64,000 bases of DNA from Pararhizobium sp. YC-54 (lineage in GTDB: Bacteria; Pseudomonadota; Alphaproteobacteria; Rhizobiales; Rhizobiaceae): assembly GCF_025847205.1 (NCBI RefSeq), contig NZ_JAOYTH010000011.1, positions 186,001-250,000 on the forward strand, written 5' to 3'. The position numbers and the translations under genes are program-made. Shown here piece by piece: positions 1-7,752 of the stretch. Below the pieces are notes generated by a model. It was given only the letters and a program-made list of their open reading frames with translations, was not told where the DNA came from and did not search any database. Positions within the stretch are counted from its first letter, which is position 1. The number at the start of each line of letters is the position of its first letter.

Positions 1-330
1 TTCCTCATGCAACCGGCGCAGATGCGGCGCGGCGACAGTGCGGAACTGGCTCTTCGACCAGGCCCGGTAGGCGAATGTCAGCAGGCGCAGGCCGGGTTCG
101 TAACAGAGATCGCGCCCCTGCGTCAAAAGCCCCTCTTCGACAAGATGGGAGAGCTGGCGATGCAGCGTACCGCGCGGCTGGCCGGACAAGGCCAGGATGT
201 CGCTGAACCGCAGCGGCCGGTCTGATGTCACCACGGTCTCCAGTACGGAAAGAACCTTGCCCAGCGTACCGGTACCGCTATTGTGCGCAGCGGCGGGTGA
301 AGAGATATCCGGTTCATTCCGTTCCATCAT
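1..330 (-). CDS. IclR-family transcriptional regulator, N-terminal part (cut by window edge)
   Basis: Only the first 110 codons are inside the window; the rest lies to the left. About residues 22-85 form an IclR-type winged helix-turn-helix: GKVLSVLETVV, then a recognition region around QPRGTLHRQLSHLVEEGLL, followed by the wing and the start of the linker to the effector domain. The start is taken at the first of two consecutive ATG codons (330 and 327), preceded by GGACAGGT. The gene diverges from the galactonate-type cluster starting at 487, so it is probably the local regulator of that cluster, responding to a sugar acid intermediate. Family assignment is good; ligand and target are inferred from position. 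Confidence 0.8.
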   Translation of the reverse strand, partial: MMERNEPDISSPAAAHNSGTGTLGKVLSVLETVVTSDRPLRFSDILALSGQPRGTLHRQLSHLVEEGLLTQGRDLCYEPGLRLLTFAYRAWSKSQFRTVAAPHLRRLHEE

Positions 331-411
331 ACCTGTCCATTTGACGGGCGCTGCGGCTTCGACCTTGACAAGCCGGCATCCGCAGCACGATAATTCCAAA
401 TAATAAGAGTC

Positions 412-430
412 TGTTCCAAATATTGGAACA
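412..430. promoter_or_regulatory. Candidate IclR operator upstream of the dgo cluster
   Basis: A perfect 8+3+8 inverted repeat, TGTTCCAA-ATA-TTGGAACA, lies between the divergent IclR gene and the SDR gene. A partial half-site, ATTCCAAATA, sits just upstream at 393-402. A TATAAA at 438-443 could be the -10 element of the rightward promoter, which would put the palindrome over the -35 region. IclR proteins commonly bind short palindromes of TGGAA/TTCCA type, so this is the best operator candidate; binding is inferred. Confidence 0.55.
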
Positions 431-486
431 ATACGGATATAAAAGCAAGCTTGGTTTATAGCTGGCTACGTCGGGAGCGAAACATC

Positions 487-1257
487 ATGGCTTTGCCAGC
501 CGCACAATTTCACGACCTCAAGGGGCGTGGCGTCCTGATCACCGGCGGCGGCTCAGGCATCGGCGCTGCCTTGGTCGAAGGCTTTGCCCGGCAGGGTGCC
601 CGCGTCGCCTTCATCGATATCGCCGAAGCCGATAGCCGGGCGTTGGTGGAGCGGCTTGTCCCCCTTGCCGATCATGCGCCGGTTTTCATTCAAGCCGACC
701 TGCGCGATGTTCAGGCGATCAAGTCCGCCGTCGATCAGGCCGCCGATGCGATTGGCTCTCTCAGCATCCTCATCAACAATGCCGCGCGCGACGACCGGCA
801 GCAGCTTGAAGAGGTGACCGAAGCGAGCTGGGACGAAAGCCAGGCCGTCAATTTGCGCCATGTGTTCTTCACCTGCCAGGCTGCAGCACCGCACATGCGG
901 CGGGCCGGCGGCGGTTCGATCGTCAACTTTTCGTCGATCGCCTTCATGCTCAACATGGGTGAAATTCCGGCTTACGCGACGGCCAAGGCCGGGATTGTCG
1001 GGCTGACCAAATCGCTCGCCGGCAAACTCGGCCCGGACAATATCCGCGTCAATGCGGTGCTGCCGGGCATGGTGGTGACCGAGCGGCAGAAGAAGCTCTG
1101 GATAAACGATGCCGCGATTGCCGGCATGCTGGAAAAACAGTGCCTGAAGCACATGCTCGTCGCAGAAGACATGGTGGGGCCCTGTCTCTTCCTTGCCTCC
1201 GATTGCGCGGCACGGATGACGGCACAGGCCATGATCATCGACGGAGGCGTATTTTAA
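487..1257 (+). CDS. SDR-family NAD(P)-dependent dehydrogenase, probable D-galactose 1-dehydrogenase
   Basis: A 256-residue classical short-chain dehydrogenase. Visible motifs are the nucleotide-binding TGGGSGIG near residue 20, the NNAA motif, the catalytic Ser in NFSSIAF, the YATAK active-site Tyr/Lys pair and a C-terminal IDGG. The start at 487 has GGGAGCG just upstream; an in-frame TTG at 451 is less likely. The next gene starts inside the stop codon region, so translation is coupled. With dgoK, dgoA and a lactonase downstream, the natural role is oxidation of D-galactose (or a related sugar) to the lactone in the De Ley-Doudoroff pathway. SDR specificity cannot be read from sequence; a dehydrogenase for another sugar such as L-arabinose or fucose is possible. 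Confidence 0.8.
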   Translation: MALPAAQFHDLKGRGVLITGGGSGIGAALVEGFARQGARVAFIDIAEADSRALVERLVPLADHAPVFIQADLRDVQAIKSAVDQAADAIGSLSILINNAARDDRQQLEEVTEASWDESQAVNLRHVFFTCQAAAPHMRRAGGGSIVNFSSIAFMLNMGEIPAYATAKAGIVGLTKSLAGKLGPDNIRVNAVLPGMVVTERQKKLWINDAAIAGMLEKQCLKHMLVAEDMVGPCLFLASDCAARMTAQAMIIDGGVF

Positions 1258-2174
1258 TGACGGCAGCATCCTATGCGGCGGTGGACTGGGGAACTTCGAG
1301 TTTCCGCCTGTGGATCATCAGCGAAAGCGGCGCGATCCTTGCCGAACGCCGCAGCGGCGAAGGCATGACGACGGCGGCGAAAACCGATTTCTCCGCCGTC
1401 CTCGAAACCCATCTCCAGGCGGTTTTTGCACCGCCGCACCTGCCGGTGATCGTCTGCGGCATGGCGGGCGCCCGCCAGGGCTGGGTCGAGGCGGGCTATC
1501 TCGATACGCCCGCACCGCTCAGCGCCATCGTCCAGGCGGCCGTGACCGTGCCCGACGCCAACCGGGATATCCGCATTCTGCCGGGTCTTGCCCAGCGCAG
1601 CAAAGAGGCGCCGGATGTGATCCGCGGCGAGGAAACCCAACTGCTCGGCGCGATATCGCAGCTCGGCAATGGCAGTCATCTCGTCTGCATGCCCGGCACG
1701 CACAGCAAATGGGTGCGTGTTACCGGCGGCATCGTCGATGGCTTTTCGACCTTCATGACCGGCGAACTGTTCGACGTCATCGCCAAGCATTCCATTCTCA
1801 GCCATGCCATCGCCGGCGCCGGCTCATTTGCCAATGATGACCCGGCCTTTCTCGACGCGGTCGCCAAGGCTGTCAAAAACCCGGCTCTGGCAACCAATCT
1901 GGTCTTTACGGTGCGCAGCGGCCAGCTGCTGCACGGGCTCTCCGCTGATGATGCCAAAGCCCGGCTGTCCGGCACCTTGATCGGCCTGGAAATCGCCGGC
2001 GCGCTCGCCACCGCCAAGCCCGGCAGCGGCGTCTGCCTGGTGGCCTCCGGTGCCCTTGCCGCACTGTATCAATCCGCCCTGTCGGCTCTCAACCTCAACC
2101 CCGTCACCATCGATGCCGATGAAGCCGTTCGCCATGGCCTCGCAGCCGCTGCCAACGCCATCTGGCCAGCCTGA
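1257..2174 (+). CDS. dgoK: 2-dehydro-3-deoxygalactonokinase
   Basis: A 305-residue DgoK-family sugar acid kinase that phosphorylates 2-keto-3-deoxygalactonate to the 6-phospho form. It begins with the phosphate-binding strand AVDWGTSSFRLW and carries the family signatures CGMAGARQGW, PGLAQ, GEETQLLGA, the active-site region PGTHSKWV near residue 145 and STFMTGELF. The ATG at 1257 overlaps the previous stop codon by one base and has GGAGG nine bases upstream. Length matches the family (about 300 residues). It is the second gene of the dgo operon and is followed 13 bases later by the aldolase that uses its product. Confidence 0.92.
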   Translation: MTAASYAAVDWGTSSFRLWIISESGAILAERRSGEGMTTAAKTDFSAVLETHLQAVFAPPHLPVIVCGMAGARQGWVEAGYLDTPAPLSAIVQAAVTVPDANRDIRILPGLAQRSKEAPDVIRGEETQLLGAISQLGNGSHLVCMPGTHSKWVRVTGGIVDGFSTFMTGELFDVIAKHSILSHAIAGAGSFANDDPAFLDAVAKAVKNPALATNLVFTVRSGQLLHGLSADDAKARLSGTLIGLEIAGALATAKPGSGVCLVASGALAALYQSALSALNLNPVTIDADEAVRHGLAAAANAIWPA

Positions 2175-2187
2175 AGAAAGAACAGTC

Positions 2188-2826
2188 ATGCACCGCATCC
2201 CTTTCCCGCCGATGAAATATCCGCTGATTGCCATCCTGCGCGGTCTGAAGCCCGAGGAAACGCAGGGCGTCGTCGGTGCGCTGATCGAAGCCGGCTTTAC
2301 GGCGATCGAAATCCCGCTGAACTCGCCCGACCCGTTCCGCTCGATCGAGATCGCCGTGAAGATGGCGCCGGCCGGCTGCCTGATCGGCGCGGGCACGGTC
2401 TTGACCATTGAACAGGTTGAACAACTCGACGGCGTCGGCGGCAAGCTGATGGTGAGCCCCAATGTCGAAACCGACGTGATCGCGCTCGCGGCAGCCCGCG
2501 GCATGGTCACCATGCCCGGCGTACTCACCCCGACCGAAGCGCTGGCTGCCGCCCATGCCGGCGCAACGGGCCTCAAATTCTTTCCCGCCAGCGTGCTTGG
2601 CCCGGCCGGCATCGCGGCTATCCGGACCGTCCTGCCGCCGGACCTCGAAATCGCAGCCGTTGGCGGCGTTTCCGACACCAATTTCGGCGACTACGCCAAG
2701 ATCGGCATCAAGAGCTTCGGCCTCGGCTCGAGCCTCTACAAGGCCGGCATGAGTGCGGCCGAAGTCGCGGAACGGGCGCGGGTGACGATCAAGGCCTATG
2801 ATGCGGTTTACGGGGCACGAGCATGA
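2188..2826 (+). CDS. dgoA: 2-dehydro-3-deoxy-6-phosphogalactonate aldolase
   Basis: A 212-residue class I KDPG/KDPGal aldolase that splits 2-keto-3-deoxy-6-phosphogalactonate into pyruvate and glyceraldehyde 3-phosphate. The protein shows ILRGL near the N terminus, the Glu in AIEIPLNSP, IGAGTVL, and the Schiff-base Lys in GLKFFPA, ending with the phosphate loop AVGGV and GLGSSLY. The start ATG at 2188 follows GAAAGAACAG; the longer upstream frame overlaps dgoK and is rejected. Its position directly after dgoK favours the galactonate over the gluconate version. Its stop overlaps the next start by four bases. Confidence 0.92.
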   Translation: MHRIPFPPMKYPLIAILRGLKPEETQGVVGALIEAGFTAIEIPLNSPDPFRSIEIAVKMAPAGCLIGAGTVLTIEQVEQLDGVGGKLMVSPNVETDVIALAAARGMVTMPGVLTPTEALAAAHAGATGLKFFPASVLGPAGIAAIRTVLPPDLEIAAVGGVSDTNFGDYAKIGIKSFGLGSSLYKAGMSAAEVAERARVTIKAYDAVYGARA

Positions 2827-3707
2827 GCGGGACAATTCCATTTTCCGGCAGGATTCTGAGCGACCTGCCCCTCGAGCTCGGCGAAGGCCCGACCTTCGAT
2901 CCCGCCACCGGCACCGCCTGGTGGTTCAACATCAAGGGCCGCGAGCTGCATGAACTGCATCTGGAAAGCGGCCGGAAAACCCTGCATGTCCTGCCCTTCA
3001 TGGGCAGCGTCTTGGCGGTGATCGATCCGCTGCGGCAGCTCATCGCCTCCGATCGCGGCCTGTTCATCCGCGATATCAAAACCGGCGAACTGACTGCCTA
3101 CGCGGCACTTGAAAGCAACCCCGGCAATCGTTCCAACGACGGCCGTGTGCATCCATCCGGCAGCCTGTGGGTCGGCACCATGGACCGCAAGGCCGAAAAG
3201 GAAGCCGGTGCGATCTATCATGTCGCCAAGGGTACCGTGACGCGGCTCTACGGCGGTATCAGCATTCCCAACAGCATCTGCTTTTCGCCCGATGGGACAA
3301 TCGGCTATTTCGTCGATTCCGCCATTAATCACATCATGCGGGTGGATCTCGATCCGGCGACAGGCCTGCCCACCGGTGACGCCACCGTGTTCAGCGACCA
3401 GAGCGGCAATCCCGGCGATGTCGATGGGTCAGTCTGCGATGCCGACGGCCTGATCTGGAATGCGCGCTGGGGCCAGGGTGCCGTCGATGTCTACAGGCCG
3501 GATGGCACACGGGTTGCCCGCCACTGCGTGCCCGCCACCCAGTCGAGCTGCCCTGCCTTCATCGGCGCCAAGGCCGACCGGCTGCTCGTCACCTCCGCCT
3601 GGCAGGACATGGATGACGCGGCCCGCAAGGCCGATCCGGATGCCGGCAAGACGTTCGAACTCGCCGTCGCCGTCAAGGGCCGTTTCGACCCGGCTTATAA
3701 GCTCTGA
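2823..3707 (+). CDS. SMP-30/gluconolactonase-family lactonase
   Basis: A 294-residue six-bladed beta-propeller lactonase of the SMP-30/regucalcin/LRE family, cytoplasmic with no signal peptide. Characteristic pieces are LGEGPTFDPATGTAWWFNI with the metal-binding Glu near residue 20, SNDGRVHPSGSLWVGTMD with the metal-binding Asn, IPNSICFSPDGT, and DVDGSVCDADGLIWNARWGQG. It starts at an ATGA overlap with dgoA and so closes the operon. The expected role is hydrolysis of galactono-lactone (or a similar aldonolactone) made by the SDR enzyme at 487. The pathway dehydratase DgoD and a sugar transporter are absent from the window. Confidence 0.85.
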   Translation: MSGTIPFSGRILSDLPLELGEGPTFDPATGTAWWFNIKGRELHELHLESGRKTLHVLPFMGSVLAVIDPLRQLIASDRGLFIRDIKTGELTAYAALESNPGNRSNDGRVHPSGSLWVGTMDRKAEKEAGAIYHVAKGTVTRLYGGISIPNSICFSPDGTIGYFVDSAINHIMRVDLDPATGLPTGDATVFSDQSGNPGDVDGSVCDADGLIWNARWGQGAVDVYRPDGTRVARHCVPATQSSCPAFIGAKADRLLVTSAWQDMDDAARKADPDAGKTFELAVAVKGRFDPAYKL

Positions 3708-3904
3708 AGGCTGGGCGCCAGCTACAGCCGCCACCAGGGCAGCGGCCTCACCTCGACATCCCCGGTGGGGCGAGTTTCAACAAGACGCGTCCTGAAACCG
3801 GGCCTGGAGCCCGGTTCAGACTGCTGACAAACCGCAACCTTTACAGATTTGCGGCTCTCATTTGGTCGTTGTTGATCGTTTCAGGCGCCTAATTTCCTCC
3901 CTCA

Positions 3905-4035
3905 TGCTCTCCTCGGGTTTAACCCGAGGACTTGTGGCGGGCATCCAGCCAGCTCAAGCCCTTGAGTTGAAATCGTCTTTTGACCCGACGGACGTCGGGC
4001 CGCTGGATCCCCATCACAAGGGTTGACATGACGGA
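3905..4035. repeat. Rhizobial palindromic intergenic repeat, first copy
   Basis: Lies in the 520-base non-coding stretch 3708-4229. It contains the inverted pair CCTCGGGTTTAACCCGAGG and the paired words ATCCAGCC and GCTGGATCCC, then TCACAAGGG. The same order of words recurs at 4939-5046 in the same orientation, on the other side of the PRC-barrel gene. It resembles mosaic palindromic elements common in Rhizobiaceae intergenic DNA; the formal family name was not checked. No coding signal was seen elsewhere in 3708-4229. Confidence 0.6.
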
Positions 4036-4124
4036 GGTTGGGATCGCCGGTTTTTGTTCGCTTTCATCTGCCGCGAGATTAAAAACCCAACGAAAAGCTC
4101 CCTCTGAAATTGCATGCTTTTTTC

Positions 4125-4149
4125 GGAACCACTCGCGACCTTTTACGTT
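4125..4149 (+). promoter_or_regulatory. EcfG/RpoE2-type general stress response promoter
   Basis: GGAAC at 4125-4129 and CGTT at 4146-4149 are separated by 16 bases. This fits the alphaproteobacterial EcfG (sigma RpoE2) consensus GGAAC-N16/17-CGTT. The motif lies 80 bases upstream of the PRC-barrel start codon and in the same direction, so it most likely drives that gene in stationary phase and stress. Confidence 0.75.
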
Positions 4150-4229
4150 GTCTTTGCATCACCGGTGCGGCGGCAAGGATTTGGACCCCGCGCTTTGATC
4201 GTCAAAGAGAACGGAAAGGTAGGTTCAAA

Positions 4230-4847
4230 ATGACCAGGAAACTCGTAGCGTCCGTCGCGGCAGGTGCACTTCTTGCAGGTGTAACCGTTTTTGCACCGCT
4301 TGGCTTCGCACAGGACACCACCCAACCGGCGACGCAGCCGCAGGCCATGGAAACGCCGGCAGCCGGCGAACAGCCCGCTGATGCGATGAAGAAGCCGGTC
4401 GATCAGGCCGCCCAGGCGGCACCTGCCGCCGGTTCCGGCTATCTGACCGAGCAGGCTGAAGGCCAGATATCTGCCAGCACCTATATCGGCGAGACCGTCT
4501 ACAACGCTGCCGATGAGAGCATCGGCGAGATCAACGACGTGATCTTCACCATGGATGGCTCGGTTGAAGCCGCGGTCATCGGCGTCGGCGGCTTCCTCGG
4601 TATCGGCGAAAAGAACGTGGCCGTGCCGCTGGACACCATCGCTGTGGCCGAGGTTCCGAATTCGGACGATCTGAAGCTGACCACGCAGGAAACTGCTGAT
4701 ACGCTGAAGGCTGCTCCGGAATTCAAGACCAAGGCGCAGCAGATCGCCGAGCAGAACGCCAATGCCCCGGTCGATACGACAACCACGTCGTCCACGGCTC
4801 CGGCAACGGACGTGAAGCCGGCCGAACAGCCTGCAACCGCCCAGTAA
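4230..4847 (+). CDS. Exported PRC-barrel domain protein
   Basis: A 205-residue protein with a clear Sec signal peptide (MTRKLVASVAAGALLAGV..., cleavage probably after the Ala of GFAQD near residue 28), then a low-complexity Pro/Ala/Gln linker. One PRC-barrel domain spans about residues 80-150: STYIGETVYNAADESIGEIND, GSVEAAVIGVGGFLGIGEKNVAVP. The tail is again Thr/Ala/Pro rich. It is therefore periplasmic or envelope associated. The start at 4230 has AAAGGTAGG upstream; the longer frame from 4110 has no support. An EcfG promoter precedes it and a strong terminator follows, so it is a monocistronic stress gene. PRC-barrel proteins of this kind are common stress-response targets in rhizobia, but their biochemical role is unknown. 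Confidence 0.85.
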   Translation: MTRKLVASVAAGALLAGVTVFAPLGFAQDTTQPATQPQAMETPAAGEQPADAMKKPVDQAAQAAPAAGSGYLTEQAEGQISASTYIGETVYNAADESIGEINDVIFTMDGSVEAAVIGVGGFLGIGEKNVAVPLDTIAVAEVPNSDDLKLTTQETADTLKAAPEFKTKAQQIAEQNANAPVDTTTTSSTAPATDVKPAEQPATAQ

Positions 4848-4867
4848 GCGGTTAGACAACATGATGG

Positions 4868-4895
4868 ACGGCGGTGCGAAAGCGCCGCCGTTTTT
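4868..4895 (+). terminator. Rho-independent terminator after the PRC-barrel gene
   Basis: A 10-base stem ACGGCGGTGC/GCGCCGCCGT with one G-T wobble and a GAAA tetraloop is followed by five T residues at 4891-4895. It begins 20 bases after the stop codon. Confidence 0.9.
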
Positions 4896-4938
4896 CTGTT
4901 CCCGGTCAACAAATGGCTTCAGACGTCAACTCTCTCCT

Positions 4939-5046
4939 CCGTCATCCTCGGGCCTGTCCCGGGAATCCAGCCACGGCACGTCTGCGCCGTGAAAAGAACC
5001 TTTCGCGTTCAAGGACTTGAACGCGCTGGATGCCCGCCACAAGGGC
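4939..5046. repeat. Rhizobial palindromic intergenic repeat, second copy
   Basis: Shares with 3905-4035 the ordered words GTCATCCTCGGG, CCCGGGAATCCAGCC, GCGCTGGATGCCCGCCACAAGGG. It lies between the PRC-barrel terminator and the 3' end of the convergent methyltransferase gene. The two copies flank the PRC-barrel gene in direct orientation. Confidence 0.6.
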
Positions 5047-5071
5047 GAGCGCGCCTGGTGAGGGGTAACCC

Positions 5072-6625
5072 TCAATACCAGGCGTCGGCCATGCTGTTCT
5101 TGCGTCGCGTCATATAGTCTGCCAGCGCCTCGTCGATTGCCACGTCCAGCGGCGGCGCTTCGTATTCGGCCAGCGTTTTTTTCCAGCGCGTGTTGGCGCG
5201 CATCGCCATGTCGGTCGAGCCGCCCTCCTCGCTCCATTTCTCGAAGGGTTCGTTGTCGGAAAGCTTCGAATCCCAGAATGCCGTCTGGTAGTTGCGCATC
5301 GTGTGGTCGCAACCGAGGAAATGGCTGCCGGGACCGACCTGCAGGAAGGCGTCCATGGCCAGCGTGTTGTCGTCCACCACGACGCCGGCGAGATAGGAAT
5401 GCAGGGCGCCGCAGAAATCGGTGTCCATCACGAATTTCTCGTAGGACATGGCAAGCAAGCCATCGAGGAAGCCGGCCGAATGCAGGATGAAGTTGGCGCC
5501 GCAATGCACGGCCGACAGCATCGATATGACGCCTTCCTGCATCGCCTGCGCATCCGGCAGTTTCGAATTGGAAAAATTGCCGGCGCAACGCAGCGGCAGC
5601 TTCAACCGCCTTGCCAGCTGACCGATGACCATCGAGCCGATGGCAGGCTCCGGCGTGCCGAACGTCGGAGAGCCCGAGCGCAGCGACATGGAGGACAGGA
5701 AGTTGCCGAAGATCACCGGTGCGCCCCGGCGCTCCAATTGCGTCAGTGCGCAGCCGGCCAGCGTTTCGGCATAGGATTGGGCAATCGCCCCGGCATTGGT
5801 GACCGGGCCCATCGCGCCGCCCAGGATGAACGGCACGATCACCGCCGCCTGGTTGGCACGGGCATAGGCGCGCAGTGATCTTGTCATCGTGCCATCCCAG
5901 ACGAGCGGCGAGTTGACGTTGACATTGCCGAGGATGACGCAATTTTTATCGACGAAATCACGGCCGAAGACCAGCCGCGCCATGTCGATCGAATCTTCCG
6001 CCCGGTCCTCGGCGGTGATCGAGCCCATGAAGGCGCGGTCGGAATATTTGATATGGCTGTAGACCATGTCGAGATGGCGCTTGTTGACCGGCACATCGAC
6101 CGGCTCGCAGATCGTGCCGCCGGAATGATGCAGCCAGGGGCTCGACTGGGCAAGCTTGATGAAGTTGCGGAAATCCTCCAGCGTGCCGTAGCGGCGGCCC
6201 TTGTCGAGGTCCATGACGAAGGGCGAGCCATAGGCCGGGGAAAAGACGACGTTCTTGCCGCCGATCTCGACATTGTGGGCGGGATTGCGCGCATGCTGGG
6301 TGAACTGGGCAGGTGCGCTCGAAACGATCTCGTTCAACATGCCCGGCTCGAACCGCACGAGCACGCCATCGACCTTGGCGCCTGCCCGCTTCCAGTGATC
6401 GAGCGAGGCCGGATCGTCGCGGAACTCGATGCCGACTTCCGACAGGATCCGGTCGGCAACGCGCTCGATCTTTTGAAGGTTTTCCTCGCTCAGGATATCG
6501 TAGGTCGGGATGTTGCGGGGGATATAGGGAACACCCGTTATCCTTGCCGCATTGTCGCGTCGCGCCGAACGTGCCGGGCGTGTACGTCTTGCCGGTTCTG
6601 CCTCTGCGGCCACAAGCGTTTCCAT
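5072..6625 (-). CDS. MttB-family (non-pyrrolysine) methyltransferase
   Basis: A 517-residue protein of the trimethylamine methyltransferase (MttB) superfamily. After a basic N-terminal tail come DILSEENLQKIERVADRIL and EVGIEFRDDP, then a TIM-barrel-like body with PAYGSPFVMD, HHSGGTICEP, GNVNVNSPLVWDG, ANQAAVIVPFILGGAMGPV and FGNFLSSMSLRSGSP. There is no internal amber codon, so this is the non-pyrrolysine branch, whose founding characterised member MtgB uses glycine betaine. Family members pass a methyl group from a quaternary amine to a corrinoid protein. No corrinoid protein or reductive activator is encoded nearby. The start has GGGAGGTGACAG upstream. A divergent LysR gene begins 90 bases away and probably controls it. 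The substrate is not determined. Confidence 0.85.
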   Translation of the reverse strand: METLVAAEAEPARRTRPARSARRDNAARITGVPYIPRNIPTYDILSEENLQKIERVADRILSEVGIEFRDDPASLDHWKRAGAKVDGVLVRFEPGMLNEIVSSAPAQFTQHARNPAHNVEIGGKNVVFSPAYGSPFVMDLDKGRRYGTLEDFRNFIKLAQSSPWLHHSGGTICEPVDVPVNKRHLDMVYSHIKYSDRAFMGSITAEDRAEDSIDMARLVFGRDFVDKNCVILGNVNVNSPLVWDGTMTRSLRAYARANQAAVIVPFILGGAMGPVTNAGAIAQSYAETLAGCALTQLERRGAPVIFGNFLSSMSLRSGSPTFGTPEPAIGSMVIGQLARRLKLPLRCAGNFSNSKLPDAQAMQEGVISMLSAVHCGANFILHSAGFLDGLLAMSYEKFVMDTDFCGALHSYLAGVVVDDNTLAMDAFLQVGPGSHFLGCDHTMRNYQTAFWDSKLSDNEPFEKWSEEGGSTDMAMRANTRWKKTLAEYEAPPLDVAIDEALADYMTRRKNSMADAWY

Positions 6626-6715
6626 CTGTCACCTCCCATTGTCTCAGTCGAGGCTAGCGGTGAAAAAGGCCAGTGTAACGCTGGAAAAATTCGACACATG
6701 ATATAAGTTGCATTT

Positions 6716-7639
6716 ATGGAAACACTGCGCCGTCTGCTTCCGTCCGCCTCTAGCCTGATCGTCTTCGAGGCGGCCGGGCGCCACCAGAATTTCACCCGTG
6801 CCGCCAATGAGCTGGCGATGACCCAGGCTGCCGTCTCCTATGCCATTCGCGGGCTGGAGGAACAGCTTGGCGTGCCTTTGTTTCACCGGATCCACCGGGC
6901 CGTGCAATTGACGGAAGCGGGCGAGAAATTCCATGCCGACGTATCGCTCGGCCTGTCGCGCATCCAGAAATCGGCGGAGGAAATCCGCGCCAAACGGCGC
7001 GAGACCAATGTGACGCTCGCCGCCTCGACGGCCTTTGCCTCGATGTGGATGCTGCCGCGGCTGACGAAACTGCGCGAGGACCTGCCCGAGATCGATCTGC
7101 GCATCCAGACCAGCGTGCGCGATCTCGACCTTGAGGAAGAGCCGATCCCGCTTGCGGTTCGCGGCGGCGGCGATCCGGTCAACTGGCCGCGTTATCATAC
7201 GGCACTTTTGGCACCCGAGGTGATCAGCGCCGTCGCGTCGCCCGCCTTCGTCGAGGCCAACGGCATGCCGCAACGGCCGGCTGACCTGCTGAAGCACCCG
7301 TTGATCCATCTGGAAGAGCCGGTCAGGCAGGCCTATAGCTGGCAGGAATGGTTTGCCAGCGCCGGCGTTTCCTACCCCGCCAAGGCGCGGCGGCTGACAT
7401 TGAACGATTACGTTCTAGTCATCCAGGCCGTGCTTGCCGGCGAAGGCATCGCGCTTGGCTGGAACCATCTGATCGAACGGCAGGTCCGCTCAGGGGCGCT
7501 GGTTCCGGTCGGCAATCATGTGCTGAAGACGGATCTGGCCTTTTACGTCGTCTGGCCGCGTTCGCGCGAGCTCAACCAGCAGGCACGCCGGGTGCGCGAC
7601 TGGCTTCTGGAGGAAGGGCGCCGGGAGCGCGAGGGGTGA
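6716..7639 (+). CDS. LysR-family regulator, GcvA-like
   Basis: A 307-residue LysR-type transcriptional regulator. The N-terminal winged HTH is LIVFEAAGRHQNFTRAANELAMTQAAVSYAIRGLEEQLGVPLFHR, typical of the GcvA/AmpR-like subgroup, followed by the linker helix and a periplasmic-binding-protein-like effector domain (LAASTAFASMWMLPRL, IDLRIQTS, DYVLVIQAVLAGEGIALGW). It is transcribed away from the MttB-like gene with only 90 bases between the starts. A TTAT/ATAA type inverted repeat at 6703-6717 overlaps its own start codon and may be an autoregulatory site. The likely target is the divergent methyltransferase; this is inferred from arrangement. Confidence 0.88.
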   Translation: METLRRLLPSASSLIVFEAAGRHQNFTRAANELAMTQAAVSYAIRGLEEQLGVPLFHRIHRAVQLTEAGEKFHADVSLGLSRIQKSAEEIRAKRRETNVTLAASTAFASMWMLPRLTKLREDLPEIDLRIQTSVRDLDLEEEPIPLAVRGGGDPVNWPRYHTALLAPEVISAVASPAFVEANGMPQRPADLLKHPLIHLEEPVRQAYSWQEWFASAGVSYPAKARRLTLNDYVLVIQAVLAGEGIALGWNHLIERQVRSGALVPVGNHVLKTDLAFYVVWPRSRELNQQARRVRDWLLEEGRREREG

Positions 7640-7650
7640 GCGAAGGTGTC

Positions 7651-7752
7651 AGAGCATTTCCGCTTTTCCTCGAATCGCGAAAATGTTCTATTTTTTTGTT
7701 TTACGCAATTCCGAACGCAAAACCGCTACGCACTTTTGCTGGAATTGCTTTA
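7651..7752. repeat. Rhizobiales intergenic repeat between convergent genes
   Basis: A segment running from AGAGCATTTCCGCTTTTC to TGCTGGAATTGCTTTA resembles a repeat I know as very frequent in rhizobial intergenic regions (nested hairpins around GAATCGCGAAAATG and TTTTGTTTTACGCAATTCC). Only one copy is present in this window. Its last three bases, 7750-7752, are the stop codon of the GGDEF-EAL gene on the other strand. Confidence 0.6.

Noticed and set aside
5072..6625. Pyrrolysine (amber) codon in the MttB-like gene
   Set aside because: The frame is open from start to stop without an internal TAG, and no pyl genes are present.
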